This document shows, in pieces, positions 24,080 to 32,145 of a DNA stretch of 47,950 bases; within the stretch, counting starts at the first letter, position 1; each line of letters opens with the position of its first letter. Origin of the DNA: Bacillota bacterium (GTDB taxonomy: Bacteria > Bacillota > Clostridia > Christensenellales > UMGS416). A program made the position numbers and the translations under genes. The DNA is taken from the NCBI GenBank assembly GCA_023409755.1, contig JAEYRA010000008.1:1-47950 (forward strand). The letters run 5' to 3'. The notes under the pieces were generated by a model, which saw only the letters and a program-made list of their open reading frames with translations, was not told where the DNA came from and ran no database searches.

Positions 24080-25363
24080 TCATTCCTGCTGACAAAGCTC
24101 CGCCGCAATATCATCCAAGAATGCTTGAATGTCTGTTTCGGCTCTCTCTCCGCAATAGTAACCGATGGTCAGCGTCAATTGATTTCCATATGAATTGCAA
24201 CCCAGCATGAACGCAGGCGCGTGGAACGCAGGCACAATGATATTCACGTCGGTTGCACGCATGTCCGCCAGTTTCACTTCATCGATTTGTCCCAGATTGG
24301 ACAATATCGGTGTGGATACACCTGATCTCACTTGCTTTTCACTGGCTTGCAACAAGAAGTCGCGTGCCTTCCGGTATGGCATGCCCGTGAGAAACTCCAT
24401 CGATGCGGCACTGTGCAACCCAGGCTGGTTCCGCTTTACCCCCTCCATCTCATTGTGTACTTTGTGAACAGTTGCGAGATACCCCTCATCGGCGATTGGT
24501 ATTGACACGGTTTCCATGCCGGAAAGATTACAGATTGCTGGCGCGTCGTTGGGTTGCAGATAACGGCGCAGGTCGATCGTGACATTCACGGCCAGACGAT
24601 CCGGCAAGCGGTTGTCGTCAGTTATCGCATGCTTTTGTAGGCAACGGACGTATGCGGCCACAATTCGGTCATTGATGGTGATGCCGGCTGCCGACCGCCA
24701 TTCATGATGGGGAATGCATCGGCGGGCAAACCGCATCTGATTGCCACGTTGTTTGCAGAACGGCAGCGTGACCGTGGGCTGCGGCTGGTTTTTCTCAGGT
24801 CTGTATGCCTCGCGGGCAGCAGAAATGTTGCAAGCGGAGAATACCTGCTTGACACTTCGGTCGCCACTGTTGTATGCAGTCAGGGGTTCAGCCGAATACC
24901 CGGCAAGGGAGGAATAGACGTCGCAAAGGAACTTCAGATATGCTTTGGCCCCGCCGCCGTCACAACACGCGTGATCGATTCGAATACAGAGGATGCTCTC
25001 TTCCCCCGTCAGGAGCAGCTTCACCGCAATCATTTGCTCCAAAGGTGCGCCGGCGTCTGCCAAAAACCGCTCGATTGCGCTGTCATTCGCTGTGGTGCGT
25101 TCTGCCTGTACCCACTTGTGCATGTCTGCATCATGCACCCGGGTCCATACCGGGGTCTCGCCAGAATCGTCAAAGCGGCAGCCAAGAACGGGAAACACCT
25201 GTATGGTATAGGCCACCGCTTGCCTCAACAGATCCTCGTCCACGTGGCCCGGAAAGGATGCAACGATCTGGATGTATGCATTCGAATCAGTGGCATGAGC
25301 GATGGCGTTTGCCCAGTCTTGGCCGGTTAAGCTGGGTCTGGTGGTTGTGGTTGCAGCCTGCAT
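24080..25363 (-). CDS. HxxxD acyltransferase (condensation/PapA-like domain)
   Basis: A 427-residue protein of the chloramphenicol-acetyltransferase-like superfamily that includes NRPS condensation domains, PapA proteins and alcohol acetyltransferases. The active motif is H131-A-C-C-D135-G in CIRIDHACCDGGGAKAY, and LSNLGQIDEVKL near residue 370 matches the family's structural DFGWG-like site. It is a stand-alone domain, with no carrier protein or adenylation gene nearby, so it may acylate an alcohol or amine or join acyl groups to a lipid. Start ATG 25363 was taken because AGAAAGGA precedes it; ATG 25387 is possible and would overlap tetR. It shares a transcript with the TetR gene. Confidence 0.85.
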   Translation of the reverse strand: MQAATTTTRPSLTGQDWANAIAHATDSNAYIQIVASFPGHVDEDLLRQAVAYTIQVFPVLGCRFDDSGETPVWTRVHDADMHKWVQAERTTANDSAIERFLADAGAPLEQMIAVKLLLTGEESILCIRIDHACCDGGGAKAYLKFLCDVYSSLAGYSAEPLTAYNSGDRSVKQVFSACNISAAREAYRPEKNQPQPTVTLPFCKQRGNQMRFARRCIPHHEWRSAAGITINDRIVAAYVRCLQKHAITDDNRLPDRLAVNVTIDLRRYLQPNDAPAICNLSGMETVSIPIADEGYLATVHKVHNEMEGVKRNQPGLHSAASMEFLTGMPYRKARDFLLQASEKQVRSGVSTPILSNLGQIDEVKLADMRATDVNIIVPAFHAPAFMLGCNSYGNQLTLTIGYYCGERAETDIQAFLDDIAAELCQQE

Positions 25364-25380
25364 GTCGGTTATGTCCTTTC

Positions 25381-26001
25381 TCAACATTCCGGAGGTTCAC
25401 CTTTGAGTAGGATGCCGGCCAGCAGTGCGGCGCTCGGCGGTATGAATGTTTTCATCGTCAGCTTATAAATGCACATGCCCTGAAACGCGCTCCAATACAG
25501 TATTGTCAGTTGCCAGGAGTCCCCTTGTTTCACCGTGCCTTCACGCTGGCCAGCCTCAATGAGACTTCGCAATGTGTCAAAGGGGATTGCCACGGCGCGA
25601 AGGTTGTCGTCCGCCAACCCCGCGATGGATTGCCCGCCCAGAGCTGCCTGTATGAGCAAGAGAAAGTAACTGGCGGTGCGGTTGTCCCTGCCCAGGATTC
25701 CTGTGATCGCCTCCGAGAGGTGCTGCAGCCGGTTCTGCGCGGAACCGCTGATGCTGGCATAGCCCTGCATTGCCAAACCAGTCTGTGTTAATGCCTCATC
25801 GACCAATTGGCGAAAAAGGACTTCTTTGGACGCGTAGTAGTGGTATAGGAGACCATTGCTGACTCCCGCCGCCCGTGCAATGTCAGTGTAATTGGTGGCA
25901 GCCACGCCCTTCGTTGAGAATAATGACAACGCCGCATTCTGTATTTTGTCGATGGTTTCCTGTTTCATCAGCTCAAACTGCTGTTTGGTTTTTGGTGACA
26001 T
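25381..26001 (-). CDS. TetR family transcriptional regulator
   Basis: A 206-residue repressor with an N-terminal helix-turn-helix: IQNAALSLFSTKGVAATNYTDIARAAGVSNGLLYHYYASKEVLF. The C-terminal ligand domain is of ordinary length and carries no family-specific mark. ATG 26001 was chosen over the adjacent ATG 26004, which touches its own ribosome site (GAGGTGA). The promoter at 26032-26060 and a palindrome at 26016-26033 that covers the start point suggest auto-repression. The gene is upstream of, and close to, the acyltransferase gene and probably controls it in response to its substrate or product. Confidence 0.92.
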   Translation of the reverse strand: MSPKTKQQFELMKQETIDKIQNAALSLFSTKGVAATNYTDIARAAGVSNGLLYHYYASKEVLFRQLVDEALTQTGLAMQGYASISGSAQNRLQHLSEAITGILGRDNRTASYFLLLIQAALGGQSIAGLADDNLRAVAIPFDTLRSLIEAGQREGTVKQGDSWQLTILYWSAFQGMCIYKLTMKTFIPPSAALLAGILLKGEPPEC

Positions 26002-26015
26002 CATTCACCTCATTG

Positions 26016-26033
26016 ATTGAAATCATATTCAAT
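26016..26033. promoter_or_regulatory. Candidate TetR operator ATTGAA-N6-TTCAAT
   Basis: A perfect six-base inverted repeat (ATTGAA at 26016-26021, TTCAAT at 26028-26033) overlapping the -10 and start point of the tetR promoter, in a place where a bound repressor would block transcription. Confidence 0.65.
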
Positions 26034-26060
26034 GATAAACAGATGGGTTCATTCTGTCAA
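26032..26060 (-). promoter_or_regulatory. Sigma-A promoter of tetR-acyltransferase
   Basis: Minus strand TTGACA (26060-26055), 17-base spacer, TATCAT (26037-26032). Confidence 0.85.
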
Positions 26061-26171
26061 CCTTTGTACGAGTTTAATGGTTAACCTTGTGTGGTGTACC
26101 TATGGTTCATGGATGTCTGCATCTTTCTGCCACACCCTGCAAAGCAGGCAAATCCAATTAAGTGCCAGATT

Positions 26172-26211
26172 AAAGAGGAACCCTTCTGTTTCCCCAGACG
26201 GGTTCCTCTTT
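26172..26211 (-). terminator. Hairpin terminator after the MBL gene
   Basis: AAAGAGGAACCC (26172-26183) pairs perfectly with GGGTTCCTCTTT (26200-26211); CTG/CAG pair inside the loop. On the minus strand a T-containing tail (CTCTTTAATC) follows, matching the end of the gene at 26290. On the plus strand TTTT follows too. Confidence 0.75.
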
Positions 26212-26289
26212 TGCATTGGTGATTTCTCTACGGCTATCCTGCTCCGGGTGTATCTTCGGCATGGTGTGGATGGGGCTGGGGGACATCGG

Positions 26290-27201
26290 TTACAGCGCGT
26301 GGTATCGTAACCGACCATTTTTCATCTGCGTGGCCGCCCGCCCAGCCTTCACGAGGTGGGTCAGCAGCGCAGCGACGGTGGAACCAACCAGATAAAACTG
26401 CGCCTCATTCTGTTCCAGCCCAAAGGCCGTGAAGGCCTCAGCCAGCGCGTCTTCCCGGCTCAGGGGCTGCTGGTGCAGGCAGTCGGCCAGCCAATCGGCG
26501 GCGGCCCGCAAGCCCTGTCGATTGGCTTGCACCAGTACCGCCACGTCGTCCACCGGGCCGTTGTGGGCGGTGACGCATGCGGTGAGGGAGGGGGTCAGTG
26601 CTTCGATGGCGTCAAAGGCCGCCAACGCGCCGTCGATGTCGAAGAAGTAGGGCAGGCCGTACTTCTCCCACACATAGGCGGGGAAGAGCGCGTCGCCGCA
26701 AAAGAGCACTCCATCCTGTGAGAGATAGCCGTACTGCTGGGGGCAATGGCCATGAAGGGGTATCGCTGTGAATGGCACCCCGCCGATGACCTGTGCGCCA
26801 AGCTCCAGCGGCTCTGCCACCGGGGTGGGCGCCGCCAGGAAGAACTTACTGCCCAGCACCGATTGCGGGGCCGCGCCGTATAGTGCCATCGGCTCCAGCT
26901 CCGGGTGGCGCAGCACCGCACATTCCAGCGGAGGGGCCCAAGCCGTGATACCCAGCTTGGCATGCAGTGCCGCATTGCCGCCGCAGTGGTCGGCATGGCT
27001 GTGGGTGATGAGCAACCCTATGGCGGTGAGGCCGGCAGCTCCAATCGCCGCGGCGATGCGATTGCCTGCGCTTCGGTCGATGCCGCTGTCAACCAGCAGG
27101 CAATCGCGGCCCTGGCGCAGCACCCCCACGTGGAGGCGCAGGGGCAGGCAGCCCGTTCGTTCGGTCAGCCACAGGATATCCGTAGGGTTGGGCGTTTCCA
27201 T
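26290..27201 (-). CDS. MBL-fold metallohydrolase
   Basis: A 303-residue metallo-beta-lactamase-fold hydrolase. The metal motif is THSHADHCGG (H67, H69, D71, H72); further ligands are the His in PLHGHCPQQYGYL, Asp in VLFCGDALFP and His in VTAHNGPVDD. The C-terminal third (LVQANRQGLRAAADWLADCL...EAFTAFGL) is a helical extension often seen in RNase-Z-like and glyoxalase-II-like hydrolases of unknown substrate. ATG 27201 follows CCAAGGAGCGACCC. It has its own promoter (27225-27252) and a terminator, so it is a single-gene unit. Confidence 0.92.
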   Translation of the reverse strand: METPNPTDILWLTERTGCLPLRLHVGVLRQGRDCLLVDSGIDRSAGNRIAAAIGAAGLTAIGLLITHSHADHCGGNAALHAKLGITAWAPPLECAVLRHPELEPMALYGAAPQSVLGSKFFLAAPTPVAEPLELGAQVIGGVPFTAIPLHGHCPQQYGYLSQDGVLFCGDALFPAYVWEKYGLPYFFDIDGALAAFDAIEALTPSLTACVTAHNGPVDDVAVLVQANRQGLRAAADWLADCLHQQPLSREDALAEAFTAFGLEQNEAQFYLVGSTVAALLTHLVKAGRAATQMKNGRLRYHAL

Positions 27202-27224
27202 GGGTCGCTCCTTGGTTTTTGCCC

Positions 27225-27252
27225 ATTATACTACGGCTTCCAACATTGGCAA
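27225..27252 (-). promoter_or_regulatory. Sigma-A promoter of the MBL gene
   Basis: Minus strand TTGCCA (27252-27247), 16-base spacer, TATAAT (27230-27225). Confidence 0.7.
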
Positions 27253-27276
27253 CAAGAGGAGTGGATGGATTGCTCT

Positions 27277-27304
27277 ATTGCAATGCATCAATCTGGGGTA
27301 TAAT
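27277..27304 (+). promoter_or_regulatory. Candidate promoter of the 27364 lipoprotein gene
   Basis: ATTGCA (27277-27282), 16-base spacer, TATAAT (27299-27304). It diverges from the MBL promoter across about 25 bases. Confidence 0.6.
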
Positions 27305-27363
27305 ACAGAGGATGGAACGTTACGAGAGCGCGTGACGAAGGAAGGAAAATGGGGAGGATTTGG

Positions 27364-27954
27364 ATGAAGCGAGGGAAGAAGACGCTGCTGGTGGTCGTGC
27401 TGATGGTGGCGCTGCTGGTGTTGCCGCTGGCTGGCTGCATGGAAACGGAAACACCGATGGAGACCCAGCTGGTGCTGACCGACCCGGGCGAGCTTGCGGC
27501 GGAGAAGGCCGCCGTGGACACCCAGAACGACTCCTTTGGCCTGGCCGATTTGGAGTATTACTATGACTTCACGGCTCTACCCGATGGGGCGGAGTTGGCC
27601 GAGCTCAAGATCGCCAACAGCGTGACGCGGATATCCTATACCTTTGGCCCCACGAGCGACGAAAGCTATGACAACAAGATGGAGCTCGTTTGGTACCGCG
27701 CGGCCCAGGGCTCCAACTTCATCAACGACATCGCCGCCAATGGGGACTACCGCGCCTTGCAGGGGGATGGCGTGCAGTACCTGGTTCGCACCATACAGGC
27801 CCAGTCCCCGGAAGATGTGAACAAAGCCATGGATTACAGTCAGCTGGTGTTTTGGGCGCAGGACAGCCACGCCTTCCTTGCTGCGGTGCCGTTGAGTTTC
27901 ACCGACGAGGACATCCTGCGCTATTGCGTGGCCAAAGAGGTACCGGTGAAATAG
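27364..27954 (+). CDS. Uncharacterised lipoprotein
   Basis: A 196-residue lipoprotein. The signal peptide runs MKRGKKTLLVVVLMVALLVL and ends in the lipobox LAGC with Cys25 to be lipidated. The mature part is acidic and has no motif I can place; the C-terminal half (YLVRTIQAQSPEDVNKAMDYSQLVFWAQDSHAFLAAVPL) looks like a compact alpha/beta domain. ATG 27364 follows GGGGAGGATTTGG. It should be attached to the outer face of the membrane. The next gene, 53 bases on, encodes a cupin-like protein and may be co-transcribed. Confidence 0.8.
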   Translation: MKRGKKTLLVVVLMVALLVLPLAGCMETETPMETQLVLTDPGELAAEKAAVDTQNDSFGLADLEYYYDFTALPDGAELAELKIANSVTRISYTFGPTSDESYDNKMELVWYRAAQGSNFINDIAANGDYRALQGDGVQYLVRTIQAQSPEDVNKAMDYSQLVFWAQDSHAFLAAVPLSFTDEDILRYCVAKEVPVK

Positions 27955-28007
27955 GAAATGCCGGGCCAGCCATCTCGGCTGACTCGAGACGAATGAGGAG
28001 GCAGGGT

Positions 28008-28496
28008 ATGAGGACAATCAAGGTAAAGGAACTCAACCGCGAGGATTTCCGCAAATACGGGTCCTATGAGCGGATGGTGAACCCGGAGACGGTCACCTTT
28101 GGCGGCGAGCCGGTGCAGTTCTTCCGTGACATGCTGCCCATGCACATCGGCAGCGAGCAGGTGTCCTTTTCCATTTGCCGGGTGTGTCCCCGGCCGTTGG
28201 TCATTGAGTTCTACGAGTACCACAACAAGACCGGGGAAGGGATTTTACCCATTGATGGCGACATCATCCTGCATGTGGCCTACGCCAGCGGGAAGGTGGA
28301 CCTCAATGAGGTGGAGGCATACTTCGTGCCCAGGGGTACGATGGTGACACTGCGTCCGGGTGTTTTCCACCACGCTCCGTTTGCCGCCGGCGAAACGCCT
28401 GTCAGCACCCTCATTGTGCTGCCCGAGCGCACCTATGCCAATGACTGCATCATCGTACGGGCGGAGGAGCAGGATAAAATCGCCATGGAGCGCTGA
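28008..28496 (+). CDS. Ureidoglycolate-lyase-like (AllA/cupin) protein
   Basis: A 162-residue cupin-fold protein. Its start (IKVKELNREDFRKYGSYERMV), EFYEYHNKTGEGILPIDGDIILHVAYASG and VEAYFVPRGTMVTLRPGVFHHAPF follow the AllA/ureidoglycolate lyase pattern, in which the final His binds the metal region. No allantoin-pathway gene is in the window, so the true substrate may differ; DUF4867-type proteins look similar. ATG 28008 follows GAGGAGGCAGGGT. Confidence 0.8.
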   Translation: MRTIKVKELNREDFRKYGSYERMVNPETVTFGGEPVQFFRDMLPMHIGSEQVSFSICRVCPRPLVIEFYEYHNKTGEGILPIDGDIILHVAYASGKVDLNEVEAYFVPRGTMVTLRPGVFHHAPFAAGETPVSTLIVLPERTYANDCIIVRAEEQDKIAMER

Positions 28497-28534
28497 GGGC
28501 TCGCCCTGGTGAGAATAAACCGTGAACAACCGAA

Positions 28535-28558
28535 GCGGGATGCCATGTGGCATCCCGC
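28535..28558. repeat. Perfect 11-bp hairpin after the cupin-like gene
   Basis: GCGGGATGCCA (28535-28545) and TGGCATCCCGC (28548-28558), loop TG. No T-run follows, so it is probably an RNA 3' structure ahead of the terminator at 28573. Confidence 0.65.
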
Positions 28559-28572
28559 GTCGAATGTGATTA

Positions 28573-28605
28573 ACCGGCAGAGAGCGTGACTCTCTGCCGG
28601 TTTCA
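28573..28605 (+). terminator. Terminator between convergent cupin-like and lipoprotein genes
   Basis: ACCGGCAGAGAG (28573-28584) pairs with CTCTCTGCCGGT (28590-28601) and is followed by TTCATTT. Confidence 0.75.
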
Positions 28606-28661
28606 TTTGCCGCCAGCTTCCAACACCTTGCGGTAAGCTGGGTCTGATCTCGCGCGGGAAG

Positions 28662-29288
28662 TTACTCCGCTGCCGCGCCGAGGAAGATACTAGTAACGTT
28701 GCCATCCTGCAGGGTGAACACGATGCCGCCAAACACCGTGCCGGCGACAATGGAGTCCTCGGTGACGGTCGTCGGGTCGATGGCGTTGCCATAGGCAGCC
28801 AGCACAGCATCCTTCCCATCGCCAATCTTGATACCCTTCTGCGTTGCGAAGGCGCAGGGGGCGGCGTTGATGGTGTAGGCGACAAACTCTGACTCACCAT
28901 TGGTGCTCTCCACCATGTTGATGGTTAATCCCTCATTGGTATAGGTCCAGTCGGAATGCTTCAGACCGTCGGCTCCCCACATCTGCGCTTCGGACTCCTC
29001 ATCGGGGGTACCAAGGACCGCCTGCACTTCGCTCTCGGTCATGCCAAGCTTGATGGGGCCAGCCGAGTCGCTGGCCATGAGGTCAAAACCAACCTGGTCA
29101 TAGTCAATGGCTGCGGACTGTGTGGGCTCCGCTGTGGGGGAGGCCGTCGGCTGCGCGGTTGCGGCCGAAGGGGCTTCGGTCGTCGGGACTGGTGTGAGGG
29201 GCGCGCTCGTGGTCGTCGCGGTGGGCGTGCAACCTGCGGCACCGAACACCAAGAGCAAAGAGAGAAGAACCAACGAAACGATTTTCAT
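28662..29288 (-). CDS. Uncharacterised lipoprotein with Thr/Pro linker
   Basis: A 208-residue lipoprotein: signal peptide MKIVSLVLLSLLLVF, lipobox GAAGC with Cys20, then a low-complexity Thr/Ala/Pro linker to about residue 60 and a folded C-terminal part. The segment SAGPIKLGMTESEVQAVLGTPDEESE resembles the SmpA/BamE-like or DUF-type pattern 'IKLGMTxxEVxxxLGxPD', which recurs near KGIKIGDGKDAVLAAYG. ATG 29288 follows AAAGGAGATCGT. Outer membrane proteins are absent in Bacillota, so the role is probably cell-surface and unknown. Confidence 0.8.
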   Translation of the reverse strand: MKIVSLVLLSLLLVFGAAGCTPTATTTSAPLTPVPTTEAPSAATAQPTASPTAEPTQSAAIDYDQVGFDLMASDSAGPIKLGMTESEVQAVLGTPDEESEAQMWGADGLKHSDWTYTNEGLTINMVESTNGESEFVAYTINAAPCAFATQKGIKIGDGKDAVLAAYGNAIDPTTVTEDSIVAGTVFGGIVFTLQDGNVTSIFLGAAAE

Positions 29289-29384
29289 ACGATCTCCTTT
29301 GGGGAGCCAGCTGTAATACAAAGTTTACGATCTAAGGAATAGGATGGCAAGTATTCTCGGCGACCAGCCATCCCACCGAACGTG

Positions 29385-29417
29385 AAAACGGCAGAGAGCC
29401 AAAGACTCTCCGCCGTT
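29385..29417 (-). terminator. Terminator after the esterase gene
   Basis: On the minus strand AACGGCGGAGAG pairs with CTCTCTGCCGTT around TCTTTGG and is followed by TTC. One central mismatch is present. Confidence 0.65.
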
Positions 29418-29475
29418 ATCGTGCGTCTCTGTGATGCTCACCACTCACCGTTGCTCTCGTGTGGGGGTCCCTGTG

Positions 29476-30255
29476 TCACAGGTAATGCTCGTCAGCTAGC
29501 CACTGCAGGTAATTCTGGATGCAGGCATCCCAGTATTCCCACCGGTGGCAGCCAGGCCCCTCCGTGTAGGTCAGCGGAATGTCCAGCGAACGACATTGGT
29601 CGCGGAAGGACGTGGTGCAGGGGTAGAGTTCGTCCTCTGTGCCGCACCACATGTATAAATTGGGCAGCGTAACACCGGCGGCGTGGTTGCGTCGCAGCAG
29701 CGCCAGCAGGTCGTTGTCACTGTCGCGCAGCTGCTCCCTTGAGCCGAAGAGCATCTCCCCTTCCCCTGGCAGATAATGAGCGCTCTCCTGTGAGGAGGAG
29801 ATGAGCAGCAGATTGACCGCGCCGGAGAAGCTGGCGGCGGTAGCAAAGCGCTCAGGCTGGAGCAGGGCGTGCTTCATCGCGCCGAAACCACCCATGGAAA
29901 GGCCCGCCACGTGGTTCAACTCCCGCCGCTCAGAAAGGCCGAACATGTGCCGGGTGATGGCCGGCACCTCTTTGGCCACGTGATCCCAATAACGGTAGCC
30001 GCCCACGGCGACGTTGACGTAAAAACCGCGAAGGGTCTCCGGCATAACAACGGCAAGGCCGTACTTCTCCGCATAACGTTCAATGGCGGTGCGGCGGATC
30101 CATCCGTGGTGGTCATCGGAAAGCCCGTGCAGCAGTGTGAGTACCGGTACCTCACCAAGTGACCTGCCGCCCGATGGGTATTCGGGCAGCAGTACGGTCA
30201 TTGCCGTTTGCTTCTGCAGAATCTTGGAGTAAAAGTCGATCTCTAGATGTGCCAT
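29476..30255 (-). CDS. Alpha/beta-hydrolase, esterase D / tributyrin-esterase-like
   Basis: A 259-residue serine esterase. The nucleophile motif is GLSMGG (in LNHVAGLSMGGFGAMKHAL), the oxyanion region is VLTLLHGLSDDHHGWIR, and the terminal Asp/His are probably in WCGTEDELYPC and EGPGCHRWEYWD. This is the pattern of short-chain carboxylesterases such as EstA/tributyrin esterase and S-formylglutathione hydrolase. ATG 30255 follows GAGGTCACC. There is no signal peptide. It has its own promoter and terminator. Confidence 0.9.
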   Translation of the reverse strand: MAHLEIDFYSKILQKQTAMTVLLPEYPSGGRSLGEVPVLTLLHGLSDDHHGWIRRTAIERYAEKYGLAVVMPETLRGFYVNVAVGGYRYWDHVAKEVPAITRHMFGLSERRELNHVAGLSMGGFGAMKHALLQPERFATAASFSGAVNLLLISSSQESAHYLPGEGEMLFGSREQLRDSDNDLLALLRRNHAAGVTLPNLYMWCGTEDELYPCTTSFRDQCRSLDIPLTYTEGPGCHRWEYWDACIQNYLQWLADEHYL

Positions 30256-30276
30256 GGTGACCTCAATTTTTCTGTT

Positions 30277-30306
30277 ATTGTACGATTGTATGTTTTTTCG
30301 TGTCAA
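30277..30306 (-). promoter_or_regulatory. Sigma-A promoter of the esterase gene
   Basis: Minus strand TTGACA (30306-30301), 18-base spacer, TACAAT (30282-30277). Confidence 0.75.
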
Positions 30307-30446
30307 GTAAAGCGAGTTTGGTATCCCAACATTTTGTGGTCAATGTGGTGGATTATGAAAACAAAAGAGAGGTCGAGAGAAAACTCAAAAAACGTAGTGC
30401 GGGTACCATATTAGCCAATAAAGCGATTTCCTGATCAAATAAAGAC

Positions 30447-30463
30447 TTTGACCTTCTTTGACC
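30447..30463 (+). promoter_or_regulatory. CtsR operator at the hsp20 promoter
   Basis: TTTGACC-TTC-TTTGACC (30447-30463) is the exact reverse of the CtsR box GGTCAAA-N3-GGTCAAA. Its right half overlaps the -35 of the hsp20 promoter, so the bound repressor would block polymerase. No ctsR gene is in the window. Confidence 0.9.
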
Positions 30464-30486
30464 ATAGTGGGGAGCGGCCCTATAAT
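30458..30486 (+). promoter_or_regulatory. Sigma-A promoter of hsp20
   Basis: TTGACC (30458-30463), 17-base spacer, TATAAT (30481-30486), overlapped by the CtsR box. Confidence 0.85.
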
Positions 30487-30540
30487 AAAATCAACCGAAA
30501 GGTGAAAGCATACTTTGTATTAAGAACAGGAGGATATAAC

Positions 30541-30990
30541 ATGGCAAACTTGGTTCCCAGCAGAAACAACCGCAACCGTGGCGCGGTGACGCCCTTTGAC
30601 CTCATGCGCAACTTCTTCAGTGACCCGTTCTTCGGCGATCTTGGTCTCCCGTCGCTGATGAGCGCTGGTGCCATCCGCGCCGACGTGCGGGACAACGGCA
30701 ATGAGTACCTCATCGAAGCTGACTTGCCGGGCGTCAACCGTGAGAACATCAATTTGGATGTGCACAACAACGTCCTGACCATCCGCGTCAACGAGGAGCT
30801 GGAGCGCAAAGACGAGCGGGAGGACTATATCTACCGCGAGCGGCGCATGGGCTCGACCAGTCGTTCCTTCGCCCTTGATAACGTGCACGAAGAGGGCATC
30901 AAGGCCGAATACCGCGACGGCGTGCTAACGGTGCACCTGCCCAAGGAGGAGAGCGTCAAACCCTCTGCCCGGCGTATCGACATCCAGTAA
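30541..30990 (+). CDS. Hsp20/alpha-crystallin family small heat-shock protein
   Basis: A 149-residue small heat-shock chaperone that holds unfolding proteins in soluble form. The alpha-crystallin domain runs from about residue 42 (IRADVRDNGNEYLIEADLPGVNRENINLDVHNNVLTIR) to the conserved GVLTVHLPK, with the usual IDIQ tail instead of an IxI motif. ATG 30541 follows ACAGGAGGATATAAC. The promoter carries a CtsR box, so induction by heat and protein damage is expected. It has its own terminator at 31052. Confidence 0.96.
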   Translation: MANLVPSRNNRNRGAVTPFDLMRNFFSDPFFGDLGLPSLMSAGAIRADVRDNGNEYLIEADLPGVNRENINLDVHNNVLTIRVNEELERKDEREDYIYRERRMGSTSRSFALDNVHEEGIKAEYRDGVLTVHLPKEESVKPSARRIDIQ

Positions 30991-31051
30991 CCCAACCCTG
31001 CTGGGGTGCCGGCGCAATCGGCGCTGTGTGTCCTGCTCCATCCCATTTTCT

Positions 31052-31084
31052 GCCGCCCGGTGCTTGTCTGCCGGGCGGCTTTCG
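31052..31084 (+). terminator. Rho-independent terminator after hsp20
   Basis: GCCGCCCGG (31052-31060) pairs perfectly with CCGGGCGGC (31071-31079), followed by TTTCGTT. Confidence 0.75.
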
Positions 31085-31186
31085 TTGTGCCGTGCTGGCG
31101 CTTCACACCCAAAAGGAAGAGGGGAAGTCATTGATGGATATGGTTCAAACCATACAGAACATCCGCAACAAAGATTGTACATTCTT

Positions 31187-31216
31187 TTCGCAACTATGGA
31201 TGGCTTATGATATACT
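31187..31216 (+). promoter_or_regulatory. Candidate promoter of the 31247 gene
   Basis: TTCGCA (31187-31192), 18-base spacer, TATACT (31211-31216). Confidence 0.45.
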
Positions 31217-31246
31217 ATTCTCATCTATTGTGTTGGAGGCAGGCAC

Positions 31247-32095
31247 ATGGCTGAAGTACTTTTCCCAAGGACAACAGTGGGCGGCGTTTCCGTCTCCCGC
31301 ATGATCATTGGTACCAATTGGCTGTTGGGGTACAGTCACACCGGCCCCGCGGCGGACAAATTGATTCAAAAGCGCCAGACCGTGGAAAAGGTTTCCGAGA
31401 TTCTGGAGGCCTATCTTCAGTATGGCATCGATACCATCATGGGCCCCATGGCTTCGGGAACGGTTCTGTTGGACGCCATGAAGATGGCCGAAGACCGGAC
31501 GGGTAAAAAACTCATTTTCATCAGCACGCCCATTCTCAACGTGGATGACAACGCCGCCGCCCGCAAGGAGGCCGAGGCCACCATCGCCCAGTGCTACAAG
31601 GATGGTTCAACCTTCTGCTTCCCGCATCATTCGTCGGCGGAGCAACTTGTAAACAAGAACAAGCAGATCATTGACCGTTTGCCCGATTACCTCAAGATGG
31701 TGCGTGACCACGGGATGATTCCTGGTCTCTCGGCCCACATGCCCGAGCTCATCGTCTATTCCGACCTCAACAACTATGATGTCGAATCCTACATCCAGAT
31801 CTACAACTGCCTGGGCTTCCTCATGCAGGTGGAGGTCGAGTACATCAATAAGGTCATCTGGGCGGCCAAGAAGCCGGTCATGACCATCAAGTCCATGGCT
31901 GCCGGTCGGTGCACGCCTTTTGTGGGGCTCAACTTCTCCTGGGCCACGCTGCGGCCGCAGGACATGGTCACTGTGGGTGCCTTCACCCCCGATGAGGTGC
32001 ACGAGGACGTCGAGATCTCCCTGGCCGCGATGGAGCGCCGCGCCCCCGACCTGGAGGGCCGTGCCAGCCCCAATAAGACAACCATTATGAAATAA
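31247..32095 (+). CDS. Aldo/keto-reductase-like TIM-barrel protein of unknown function
   Basis: A 282-residue protein with an aldo/keto-reductase look at both ends: VGGVSVSRMIIGTNWLLGYSHTG resembles the AKR start and DMVTVGAFTPDEVHEDVEISLAAM the AKR end motif. The AKR catalytic Tyr-Lys-His set is not recognisable: the first part of the barrel (YLQYGIDTIMGPMASGTVLLDAMKMAEDRTGKKL) lacks the usual 'DTAxxYGxxE' segment. MTIKSMAAGRCTPFVGLNFSWAT is a distinct conserved-looking stretch. ATG 31247 follows GTTGGAGGCAGGCAC. It may be a non-oxidoreductase descendant of the fold; the reaction is unknown. Confidence 0.8.
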   Translation: MAEVLFPRTTVGGVSVSRMIIGTNWLLGYSHTGPAADKLIQKRQTVEKVSEILEAYLQYGIDTIMGPMASGTVLLDAMKMAEDRTGKKLIFISTPILNVDDNAAARKEAEATIAQCYKDGSTFCFPHHSSAEQLVNKNKQIIDRLPDYLKMVRDHGMIPGLSAHMPELIVYSDLNNYDVESYIQIYNCLGFLMQVEVEYINKVIWAAKKPVMTIKSMAAGRCTPFVGLNFSWATLRPQDMVTVGAFTPDEVHEDVEISLAAMERRAPDLEGRASPNKTTIMK

Positions 32096-32145
32096 GGACG
32101 GCCAGGTTTACCGGCTGTCAAACGGGCAATACTCCAACAGGAGCC

